This document shows, in pieces, positions 1-6,335 of a stretch of 7,558 nucleotides of DNA. The translations under genes were made by a program, and so were the position numbers. The notes beneath the pieces were generated by a model that was not told where the DNA came from, ran no database searches, and saw only the letters and a list, made by a program, of their open reading frames with translations. Each line of letters begins with the position of its first letter. Within the stretch, counting starts at the first letter, position 1. Source of the DNA: Clostridiaceae bacterium (GTDB taxonomy: Bacteria > Bacillota > Clostridia > Saccharofermentanales > DTU023). The stretch is from NCBI GenBank assembly GCA_012841255.1, contig DUUZ01000259.1:1-7558 (forward strand). Reading direction: 5' to 3'.

Positions 1-244
<244 letters not shown>

Positions 245-322
245 AATTCCTCCTGTTTTGTCCTCCGGTGCGCTCCAACTCCCCTTCTTTGGGCAACAGG
301 AAAGACGCACCGTGCGTATTCC
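245..322 (-). promoter_or_regulatory. rpsB 5' leader with possible SD-hiding stems
   Basis: This is the predicted untranslated leader between the rpsB transcription start (about 322) and its ATG. It holds the AGGAGG ribosome binding site (254-249). Three complementary pairs are visible on the minus strand. First, a 5-bp hairpin with a CGG loop sits at 317-305. Second, GGTGCG (311-306) pairs with CGCACC (272-267). Third, TCCTGTT (301-295) pairs with AACAGGA (257-251), which covers four of the six SD bases. The second and third pairs interleave, as in a pseudoknot, and the first competes with the second. Many ribosomal protein operons are autoregulated through such leaders, but pairs of this length can arise by chance in 78 nt, so a regulatory role is inference. 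Confidence 0.35.
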
Positions 323-328
323 TCGGAG

Positions 329-357
329 ATCATAGCACAAGGGCAGATGGCCTGCAA
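329..357 (-). promoter_or_regulatory. rpsB promoter (sigma-A type, extended -10)
   Basis: On the minus strand the -35 is TTGCAG (357-352; four of six to TTGACA), followed by a spacer of exactly 17 nt (351-335) and the -10 TATGAT (334-329; five of six to TATAAT). The bases TGC directly before the -10 make an extended -10 (TGnTATGAT). Transcription would begin near 322, giving a leader of about 78 nt. This is a strong housekeeping promoter, as expected for a ribosomal protein gene, and it lies back to back with the promoter of the divergent peptidase gene. Confidence 0.7.
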
Positions 358-371
358 ACCCCAGGCGGTAA

Positions 372-400
372 GATACACTTTCCCTCCGGCGTGTTATAGT
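372..400 (+). promoter_or_regulatory. Probable promoter of the pepV-like gene (extended -10)
   Basis: The -10 is TATAGT (395-400), preceded by TGT, so it reads as an extended -10 (TGnTATAGT). With a 17-nt spacer the -35 position holds GATACA (372-377), which matches TTGACA at only three of six bases; extended -10 promoters often have poor -35 elements. The start would fall near 407, leaving a leader of about 54 nt that is AT-rich and shows no clear hairpin. The -35 regions of this promoter and the divergent rpsB promoter are only 14 nt apart, so polymerase binding at one may affect the other. Confidence 0.5.
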
Positions 401-460
401 GTGACAAGATTAATTCAATCTAACAAGACCTAATAATTACCCGTTTGAAGGGAGCGGCAC

Positions 461-2296
461 ATGATATCCAATTCACTTTTGAAATTTGCGGCCAAGAACG
501 GCTGGTATGTCTATAAAGACGGCGAATATACCTTCGGGGAATTCAACGGTTACCCCATCACGGCCAAGACCGATGAAGTCCTTTCCTCCTACTTCGTCCC
601 CATCGCAGGGATCGCCCCCGAGAATCTGATTGAGCTGACCACCTGGCTGGAATCCAAGCGCTTTCCCCTGAAGCTGGCCGACTATGAGATGACGGATAAC
701 TTCATCGCCATCCGGGCCCGGGACACGGCGCTTTCGGGGCCGGCCTCCAAAATCCGCAATTTTCTCCAGATCCTGACCGACAAGCTGATCGAGCTTGAAG
801 TGCCCTGTGAGAACTGTGCCATCTGCGGACTGCCCGCCTCTGACAAGGCCCTTTACGTCGGCCTTTACTGTGCCATCCACCCCGACTGCATCGGCAAGGC
901 CGGAGTGGATTACACCCTTTCAGCCTCCCCCGAATGGGAGGAGGAGGAACTCATCCTGCTTTCCGAGGAGGACGAGAACAAGGTCGCTTCGGAAACCATC
1001 CGTGAACTGGCAGAGGCCTTTTCGGACCAGCGGGAGGACTTCCTTTCCGATCTTTCGCGCCTGATCGCGGTTCCCAGTGTTGACGGAGAACCGACGGAGG
1101 ATGCCCCCTTCGGAAAGGCCACCCGGGAAGCTCTGGATCTCTTCCTTGAGATTGCAGACCGCATGGGCTTCGCGACTAAAAATGTGGGGAATGTCGCCGG
1201 TTACGCCGAAATGGGCGAAGGCGACGACATGGTGGCAGCCGTCTGTCACCTGGATGTGGTCCCTGCCGGCAGCGGCTGGGAGACCGACCCTTTCGAACTT
1301 ACCATCCAGGGCGACCGGGTCATGGGCCGGGGCGTCATGGATGACAAGGGCCCCCTCCTCTCCGCCCTCTATGCCATGAAAACCCTGAAGGATGACCCCG
1401 ACTACCGGCCGTCCAGGAGGATCCGCCTGATCGTGGGCCTCAACGAGGAAAAAGGCAGTGCCTGCATGGACCACTACCGGGAGGTTGAGGAGATTCCGTC
1501 CGCCGGTTTCACAGCCGATGCCGTCTTCCCCGCCATCTACGCCGAAAAGGGCAACGCGGTCATCGATCTTTGGATGGAGCGCAAGGAAGATGATGCCATT
1601 CTGGAAGCCAAAGCCGGCGAAGCCGTCAATATGGTGCCCGGCCTTTGCCAGGTCACGCTGCGCGGCCAGCAGAGCCGTGATTATGAGGGCACCATGGCCC
1701 ACGCCAGTCTTCCGGAGCTGGGAGTCAACGCCATCTCCGCCGCCATGGAAGCAGTCGCTTCAGAACTCGAAGCCTCTGGCAAGGAAGATTCCTTCGTCCA
1801 TTTCTACAATGCCCTGATCGGCTGGGAACTGGACGGGACCAAACTGGGCCTTGCCTTTGAAGATGAGACCGGCCGGACCACGGTCAACGCCGGACTTCTG
1901 TCCATCGGGCCCGACCGGGCAGATCTGACTCTCAATATGCGCTACCCGGTGACCATGAACCTGGACGAGGCCAAGGCCCGTCTGAGCGTGGCCCTGCTCC
2001 CCTACGGGGTCAGAAGTTCCTGGCCCGGGATCATGCCCCCCCTGATCCAGCCCAAGGACTCGCACCTGATCAGCACCCTGATGGGGGTTTACCGGGAGCT
2101 GACCGGCACCGAGGCGGAACCCCTGGCCATCGGAGGCGGCACCTACGCCCGCTCCCTGCCCAATATTGTCGGCTTCGGCCCCAGTTTCCCCGGCGATGAG
2201 GATGTGGCCCACCAGGCCAACGAGTGGGCCTCGGTGGATACACTCCTGGCCGGCGCCGCCCTCTACCGGGAGGCCCTGAAACGGCTGGCCGAATAA
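461..2296 (+). CDS. pepV: PepV-like M20 metallodipeptidase with N-terminal cysteine-cluster domain
   Basis: This is a cytoplasmic di-zinc aminopeptidase of the M20/PepV family, which cleaves dipeptides and some tripeptides. It has 611 residues, whereas PepV proteins are usually about 460-470. The peptidase part starts near residue 175. By analogy with PepV, the zinc ligands and catalytic residues are H263 and D265 (HLDVVPAG), bridging D294 (GVMDDKG), general base E329 and ligand E330 (LNEEKG), D353 (FTADAVFP) and H584 (DVAHQANE). H414 (MAHASLPELG) is probably the lid-domain histidine that reaches the active site, and GGGTYARSLPN (558-568) is the usual C-terminal signature. All the key residues are therefore present. 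Residues 1-170 are an extra domain that I cannot name, with C116, C119, C122, C137, H140 and C143 spaced like a zinc site, then an acidic linker (158-174). The stretch between NMVP (390-393) and H414 looks about 30 residues short. AAGGGAG (449-454 region) lies six bases before the ATG. The only later start before the peptidase is a GTG at 905 with no good RBS, so the fusion looks real. Confidence 0.9.
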   Translation: MISNSLLKFAAKNGWYVYKDGEYTFGEFNGYPITAKTDEVLSSYFVPIAGIAPENLIELTTWLESKRFPLKLADYEMTDNFIAIRARDTALSGPASKIRNFLQILTDKLIELEVPCENCAICGLPASDKALYVGLYCAIHPDCIGKAGVDYTLSASPEWEEEELILLSEEDENKVASETIRELAEAFSDQREDFLSDLSRLIAVPSVDGEPTEDAPFGKATREALDLFLEIADRMGFATKNVGNVAGYAEMGEGDDMVAAVCHLDVVPAGSGWETDPFELTIQGDRVMGRGVMDDKGPLLSALYAMKTLKDDPDYRPSRRIRLIVGLNEEKGSACMDHYREVEEIPSAGFTADAVFPAIYAEKGNAVIDLWMERKEDDAILEAKAGEAVNMVPGLCQVTLRGQQSRDYEGTMAHASLPELGVNAISAAMEAVASELEASGKEDSFVHFYNALIGWELDGTKLGLAFEDETGRTTVNAGLLSIGPDRADLTLNMRYPVTMNLDEAKARLSVALLPYGVRSSWPGIMPPLIQPKDSHLISTLMGVYRELTGTEAEPLAIGGGTYARSLPNIVGFGPSFPGDEDVAHQANEWASVDTLLAGAALYREALKRLAE

Positions 2297-2318
2297 CGGG
2301 ATTTCACATCACCTACGG

Positions 2319-2343
2319 AAAAGGGGGCCGCGGCCCCCTTTTT
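2319..2343. terminator. Bidirectional intrinsic terminator between convergent genes
   Basis: A perfect 24-nt palindrome (2319-2342) has four As, five Gs and CC on one arm, mirrored on the other, and is followed on the plus strand by a T run (2339-2343) and further T-rich sequence. It begins 22 nt after the pepV stop codon and lies 30 nt past the MarR stop codon. On the plus strand it is a strong intrinsic terminator. Read on the minus strand it still ends in TTTT, so it probably also ends the fab operon, though less strongly. Some of the paired bases at the centre must form the loop. Confidence 0.88.
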
Positions 2344-2373
2344 ACTTATTTCTATTTCGAAAATATTCTCAAT

Positions 2374-2859
2374 TTATTCGGGCATGACTCCCTGGGGCAG
2401 TTCCGCCCTGTTCTTCAGGTATTTGTTGACCTCGGTCATCATGTCCTCGGAGATGGATCTCATGATGGCTGAAAACTGATCCAGTTCCTCCTTGCTGTAC
2501 TTCCGCTCCAGCCGCTTGGCCAGGATGGAGACGTAGCGCTCGGAGGTCCCGTAGAGCTGTAAAAACTTGTCGGTAATGCTGATCCGCACGATCCGGCCGT
2601 CCTCGTTGGATTTGGTCTTCTTCACATAGCCTTTTCTTTCCAGATTGGCCACTTTATAGGCCGCATTGGGCTGGGAGACATTGATGAAGTTGGCAAATTC
2701 CGTCAGGGTCGGATGCCCCAGGCCGTAGATGGCCTCCGCACAGAAGGCCTCCAGGGCTGTCAGGGTGTCTTTTTCATTCTCCGCAATCTTACGGAAAATC
2801 CGCCGGTAGTAATAAAGTTTCAGCTTCAGGTAAATATTGTGCAGATCGTCTTCCAGCAT
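2374..2859 (-). CDS. MarR-family regulator, probably FabT-like control of fatty acid synthesis
   Basis: This is a dimeric winged-helix DNA-binding protein of 161 residues, a normal MarR length. Residues 5-30 form an N-terminal helix rich in Tyr, Lys and Arg (dimerization). The helix-turn-helix spans about 51-77, with TLTEFANFINVSQPNAAYKV as helix-turn-recognition helix, and the wing spans about 78-96 (KKTKSNEDGRIVRISIT). The last 60 residues are helical and would complete the dimer interface. There is no sensor domain besides the MarR core. It is the last gene of the fab cluster, 43 nt after fabZ, with GGAGG at 2869-2865 five bases before the ATG. In Streptococcus and relatives the MarR protein FabT represses fab genes when long acyl-ACP builds up, but there its gene lies near the start of the cluster. 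The shared operon suggests the same job here, and that is inference. A possible promoter and operator of its own lie at the end of fabZ. Confidence 0.87.
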   Translation of the reverse strand: MLEDDLHNIYLKLKLYYYRRIFRKIAENEKDTLTALEAFCAEAIYGLGHPTLTEFANFINVSQPNAAYKVANLERKGYVKKTKSNEDGRIVRISITDKFLQLYGTSERYVSILAKRLERKYSKEELDQFSAIMRSISEDMMTEVNKYLKNRAELPQGVMPE

Positions 2860-2895
2860 GGCATCCTCCGGTTCAGCATGGACAGCTACTTTCCC

Positions 2896-2928
2896 ATCAA
2901 TATTAATCGTTGGCTTCTATTAAAGCAA
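2896..2928 (-). promoter_or_regulatory. Candidate internal promoter and operator for the MarR gene
   Basis: On the minus strand TTGCTT (2928-2923), a 17-nt spacer and TAATAT (2905-2900) form a possible promoter inside the last codons of fabZ. It would start transcription near 2893, in front of the MarR gene. The -10 lies within ATCAATATTAAT (2896-2907), palindromic at ten of twelve positions and clearly richer in A and T than the coding sequence around it. That would be a natural place for a MarR dimer to repress its own gene. The -35 is weak (three of six), and AT-rich sequence around a stop codon is common, so confidence is low. Confidence 0.3.
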
Positions 2929-3337
2929 ACATCAAAGTGGCTTCACAGACGGTTTTTCCGTCCACTTCCGCCCGGGCTTCGCCGAAACCGAAATCCCCCC
3001 GCATTTTTGTGATGCGGGCCGTAAGATGAAGGGTATCCCCAGGCGTCACCAGGCCCCTGAAGCGGACCTTGTCGACGCCTGCGAAAACAGGCAGCTTCCC
3101 CTGGTTCTCCGGCAGGGAGAGCAGGGCAATGCCGCCCACCTGGGCCAGGGCCTCGATTTGGAGGACACCCGGGAAAACAGGGCGGCCGGGGAAGTGACCC
3201 TGGAAGAAGATTTCATTGCCGCTGATCTGCTTGACAGCGGACGCGCTCTTGCCGGGCTCAAGTTCCGTGACCCGGTCCACCAAGAGGAAGGGGTAGCGGT
3301 GCGGAAGGATCTTTTCGATGTCTTGGTATTCAAGCAT
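2903..3337 (-). CDS. fabZ: 3-hydroxyacyl-ACP dehydratase FabZ
   Basis: FabZ removes water from (3R)-3-hydroxyacyl-ACP to give trans-2-enoyl-ACP, the third step of each FASII cycle, in the cytoplasm. The 144-residue protein has the usual length and a single hot-dog fold. Seen directly are the N-terminal ILPHRYPFLLVDRV motif (10-23) and the active-site segment GHFPGRPVFPGVLQIEALAQ (47-66). H48 and E62 in that segment are the catalytic pair. The C-terminal strand EATLMFAL is typical. The segment matches FabZ better than FabA, which has a different active-site context (Asp for the Glu). The start at 3337 is supported by AAGGA in the 13-nt gap after fabF. In many Bacillota accB lies between fabF and fabZ; here nothing does. 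Confidence 0.96.
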   Translation of the reverse strand: MLEYQDIEKILPHRYPFLLVDRVTELEPGKSASAVKQISGNEIFFQGHFPGRPVFPGVLQIEALAQVGGIALLSLPENQGKLPVFAGVDKVRFRGLVTPGDTLHLTARITKMRGDFGFGEARAEVDGKTVCEATLMFALIEAND

Positions 3338-3350
3338 GGTCTTTTTCCTT

Positions 3351-4595
3351 TCAGTCCCTGTAGCGGGTCAGGACCAGGCAGGCATTGTGACCGCCGAAGC
3401 CCAGGGAGTTGCTGATGGCATGATCAAAAGTGAAGTCCTGACCCTGGTTGGCCAGATAATCCAGATCACATTCCGGATCCGGGACCGCAAGGCCCATGGT
3501 GGGGGGCAGCCACTGGTCGCGGAGGGCCAGAATTGAGAAGGCCGCCTCCACGGCTCCGCCGGCCCCCAAAAGATGGCCGGTCATAGACTTGGTCGCCGAG
3601 ACTTTCAGCCGGTCGGCATGGTCTTGGAAGACCATGCGGATGGCCCGGGTCTCGATGGCGTCATTCAAGGGCGTGGAGGTTCCGTGGGCGTTGATATAGC
3701 CGACCTCCTGAGGCAGGATTCCCGCATCTTCCAGGGCCTGGCTCATGCACCGGGCCGCGTAGACGGCGTCGGGATCCGGGGCCGTCATATGGTAGGCGTC
3801 GCAGGTGGCGCCGTAGCCCGTGATTTCTCCCAAAATGACGGCTCCCCGCTTTTGGGCATGGTCCAGGGATTCCAGGACCAGGGCGCCGGCCCCCTCGCCG
3901 ATGACAAAGCCGTCCCGTTCCGCATCAAAGGGAATGGAAGCCCTCTTGGGGTCGCTGGATTTTGAAAGTGCCCGCATGGTGGAAAAGCCTCCGATTCCCA
4001 TGGCCGTGATGGCGGCTTCCGCCCCTCCGGCCAGAACCAGGTCCAGGTAGCCGTCCCGGATCTTGTGGAAGGCCTCCCCGATTCCGTTGGTCGAGGCGGC
4101 ACAGGCCGTGACCACACAGCTGCAAAGGCCGTGAAAGCCCAGATCCATGGCCACGGCACCGGCTGTCATATTGGAGATGGTCAGGGGGATGAAGAGGGGT
4201 GAAACCCTGTTGTAGCCCCGGGTGAGACCCGTGGTCTTCTCCCTTTCCATGGTGCCTATCCCGCCGATGCCGGTCGACATGATGACGCCGGCCCGGTCGG
4301 GGTTGAAGCTGCCCTCGGCCAGGCCGCTTTCCCGGTAGGCTTCCCGGGCCGCGATGACCCCGTACTGGGTCACCTCGTCCATGCGCCTGGCCGAACGGGC
4401 ATCCAGGAAATCCGTTGCCTTGAAGTTTTTCAATTCCGCAGCCACGTGGATATCCACGCCTTCCAGCTTCTGGCGGGTCAGTTCCCCGATCCCGATTTCA
4501 CCTTTGCGGACGGCCTCCCAGCTGCTTTTCACATCAAATCCCAGGGGGGTCAGCATCCCCATCCCGGTCACTACCACACGTTTTTTATCCGTCAT
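3351..4595 (-). CDS. fabF: 3-oxoacyl-ACP synthase II (FabF)
   Basis: FabF condenses malonyl-ACP with a growing acyl-ACP, the decarboxylating elongation step of FASII. The 414-residue protein is full length (the family is about 410). It begins with KKRVVVTGMGMLTPLG, the standard FabF N-terminus. The Cys-His-His triad is C165 (TACAASTNG), H304 (NAHGTSTPLND) and H341 (KSMTGHLLGA, with K336). GFGGHN (399-404) holds F400, the gating phenylalanine that controls acyl-chain entry. All motifs are intact. Cys at the first position, with His-His, separates it from chain-length factors, and the size and GFGGHN separate it from FabH. The ATG at 4595 follows GAGGAAA (4607-4601) and lies 15 nt after the fabG stop codon. 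Its neighbours all serve the same cycle. Confidence 0.97.
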   Translation of the reverse strand: MTDKKRVVVTGMGMLTPLGFDVKSSWEAVRKGEIGIGELTRQKLEGVDIHVAAELKNFKATDFLDARSARRMDEVTQYGVIAAREAYRESGLAEGSFNPDRAGVIMSTGIGGIGTMEREKTTGLTRGYNRVSPLFIPLTISNMTAGAVAMDLGFHGLCSCVVTACAASTNGIGEAFHKIRDGYLDLVLAGGAEAAITAMGIGGFSTMRALSKSSDPKRASIPFDAERDGFVIGEGAGALVLESLDHAQKRGAVILGEITGYGATCDAYHMTAPDPDAVYAARCMSQALEDAGILPQEVGYINAHGTSTPLNDAIETRAIRMVFQDHADRLKVSATKSMTGHLLGAGGAVEAAFSILALRDQWLPPTMGLAVPDPECDLDYLANQGQDFTFDHAISNSLGFGGHNACLVLTRYRD

Positions 4596-4610
4596 GATTT
4601 TTTCCTCTCT

Positions 4611-5351
4611 TTATCCGCGGTGAAGACCGCCGTCCACCGATATGACCTGGCCGGTGATATAGGCAGCCCCTTCGCTGGCCAGGAAGGCCACCAGGGCGGC
4701 GACCTCCTCCGGCTGGCCGGTCCGGCGAAGCGGAATGGTCTCAAGGTAGCGGTCCCTGACCCCGGCGGCCAGGCAGGCGGTCATGTCCGTCTCGATGAAG
4801 CCGGGAGCCACGGCGTTGACCGTCACCCCCCGGGAGCCCAGTTCGGCCGCCAGGGATCGGGTCATGGCGATAAGGGCCGCCTTGCTGGCTGCGTAGTTGG
4901 CCTGGCCGGCGTTGCCGGTCAGCCCCACCACACTGGCCATGTTGATGATTCGGCCGGAGCGCTTGCGCATCATGCTGCGGGCTGCCTCCCGCATGAGCAG
5001 GAAGGGCGCCTTCAGGTTGACGGCCATGACCTGGTCGAAGTCCTCTGCGGACATGCGGACCATGAGCTGGTCCCGGGTGATGCCGGCATTGTTGACCAGG
5101 ATGTCCAGCCGCCCCTCTTCTTCCAGGATTTTGGAGATGAGGGCCAGGACCTCTTCCGGATCAGCGAGGTCAGCCCTGATGGCCCGGGCCCCAAAGCCTT
5201 GAGCCCCAAGCTCTGCGACCAGTTCTTCCGCCCCATTGGATGAGGAGGAATAGTGGACATAGACCAGGCGGTCCGGCCCGGCCAGGGCCCGGGCGGCGGC
5301 CCGGCCGAGTCCCCGGCCGGCCCCTGTCACCAGTACAATTTTCTTTTCCAT
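4611..5351 (-). CDS. fabG: 3-oxoacyl-ACP reductase FabG
   Basis: FabG uses NADPH to reduce 3-oxoacyl-ACP to (3R)-3-hydroxyacyl-ACP, the first reduction of FASII. It is a classical short-chain dehydrogenase of 246 residues, the normal FabG length. The cofactor-binding TGAGRGLG lies at 9-16, NNAG at 87-90, and the catalytic tetrad is N112, S140, Y153 and K157 (YAASK). VNAVAPGFIETDMT is the usual FabG segment after the active site, and the protein ends with GQVISVDGG. Short-chain dehydrogenases as a group have many substrates, but the place between fabD and fabF makes FabG close to certain. AGGAGA (5363-5358) lies six bases before the ATG, and only 15 nt separate it from fabD. Confidence 0.96.
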   Translation of the reverse strand: MEKKIVLVTGAGRGLGRAAARALAGPDRLVYVHYSSSSNGAEELVAELGAQGFGARAIRADLADPEEVLALISKILEEEGRLDILVNNAGITRDQLMVRMSAEDFDQVMAVNLKAPFLLMREAARSMMRKRSGRIINMASVVGLTGNAGQANYAASKAALIAMTRSLAAELGSRGVTVNAVAPGFIETDMTACLAAGVRDRYLETIPLRRTGQPEEVAALVAFLASEGAAYITGQVISVDGGLHRG

Positions 5352-5366
5352 AAATGCTCTCCTGTC

Positions 5367-6335
5367 TCAGGCTTCAGCCTGGTTTGCCCGGATGAAAGCC
5401 AAAAGTGATTCATGATCACCGATATGGTGAAGGTTGAGCTCCCGGTCCCGTCTTCTCAAAAGCGGAGTCAGAACCGCCGTGGGCGCGATTTCCACGAAAT
5501 TCCTGTAGCCCCGGTCCAAAAGCCAGCGAAAGCTGTCATCCAGCCGGGTGGGCCCGGCCATCTGCCGGGAGAGGAGGTCGGCATATAATTCACCGACATC
5601 TGCTCCCTCCTCCTGGGCCGGCCGTCCCAGGATGTTGAGGGGCAGATCGGCCTTGGATTTCCCTGCTTCATGGGAGAGGAGAATGTCGCGGAGCGCCGGA
5701 ACGTCGGGTGCAAAAACGGGGCTGTGAAAGGCACCTTCCACGTCGAGCAGAACGGCTTTCCGGGCGCCGGCCTCGAGGGCGGCCTCTTCAAGTAGGAAGA
5801 GCTCCTCCCTGGCTCCGGATACCGTGATCTGGGTTTTGGCATTGATGTTGGAGATGACCAGGCCGGGGAAGGGCGAAAGGAGTTCTTTCACCTGCTCTTC
5901 TTCCAGGCCCAGGACCGCCAGCATACCGTCCTCATGGCCCTCATCCCGTCTGGCCTTCAGGCGGTCCGACATGAGGCGGGCCCGTTTGCGGATGATGGAG
6001 AGGACGGATTCCGGGGAATAGACCGAGGCTGCAGCCAGGGCCGGAAATTCACCGGCACTGAGGCCCAAAGCGGCTCCGGGTCGGATTCCTGCCTCTTTCA
6101 GAAGATCCAGGACCGTCAGTCCGAAGACGGTCAGGGCCAGCTGGGCATAGAGGGTTTCATTCAGGTTTTTGAATTCCGGATCCAGTAAAAAGACCATTTC
6201 CTCGCGGCAGCAGAAGGGCCCGTGGAAATAGCCCTTGCCCGGATAGGCTTCGAAGATGTCGATGCCCATACCGGATTTTTGCGAACCCTGGCCTCCGAAA
6301 AGGAAGACCCAGGACTTATTCTCTTTCGTCTTCAT
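5367..6335 (-). CDS. fabD: Malonyl-CoA:ACP transacylase FabD, with an odd patch near the N-terminus
   Basis: FabD moves malonate from CoA to ACP, supplying the extender unit for FabH and FabF. The protein has 322 residues (the family is about 310). GGQGSQ lies at 14-19 and Q65 in the AQLAL segment. The nucleophile is S93 in GLSAGE; many Bacillota have GLSxGE rather than GHSxGE. R118 is the likely malonate-binding arginine (RARLM), N165 sits in NINAKTQITVSG, and H204 in GAFHS is the catalytic histidine, so the enzyme should be active. The start at 6335 is chosen over the upstream ATG at 6404, because GAAGGAG sits six bases before it and the family homology starts there. It overlaps fabK by 20 nt. 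Residues 33-44 (GKGYFHGPFCCR) do not look like FabD. Shifted by one base, the same DNA gives a more FabD-like ARAI...SAAA, so two compensating indels or sequencing errors are possible. Confidence 0.93.
   Translation of the reverse strand: MKTKENKSWVFLFGGQGSQKSGMGIDIFEAYPGKGYFHGPFCCREEMVFLLDPEFKNLNETLYAQLALTVFGLTVLDLLKEAGIRPGAALGLSAGEFPALAAASVYSPESVLSIIRKRARLMSDRLKARRDEGHEDGMLAVLGLEEEQVKELLSPFPGLVISNINAKTQITVSGAREELFLLEEAALEAGARKAVLLDVEGAFHSPVFAPDVPALRDILLSHEAGKSKADLPLNILGRPAQEEGADVGELYADLLSRQMAGPTRLDDSFRWLLDRGYRNFVEIAPTAVLTPLLRRRDRELNLHHIGDHESLLAFIRANQAEA

Noticed and set aside
401..436. A second promoter for the peptidase (GTGACA at 401-406 with TAATAA at 431-436)
   Set aside because: The spacing of 24 nt is too long, and with 17 nt the -10 position reads CAAGAC.
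905..907. GTG as a separate start for a shorter, standard-length peptidase
   Set aside because: No ribosome binding site precedes it, and the upstream codons read continuously with a good RBS at the first ATG.
920..1702. Open frame of 260 codons on the minus strand inside the pepV-like gene
   Set aside because: It lies wholly antisense to conserved peptidase motifs and shows no family likeness; it mirrors third-position codon bias.
4446..5243. Open frame of 265 codons on the plus strand opposite fabG
   Set aside because: It spans the fabF/fabG joint in antisense and has the same Gly/His/Asp-rich chance composition, with no RBS.
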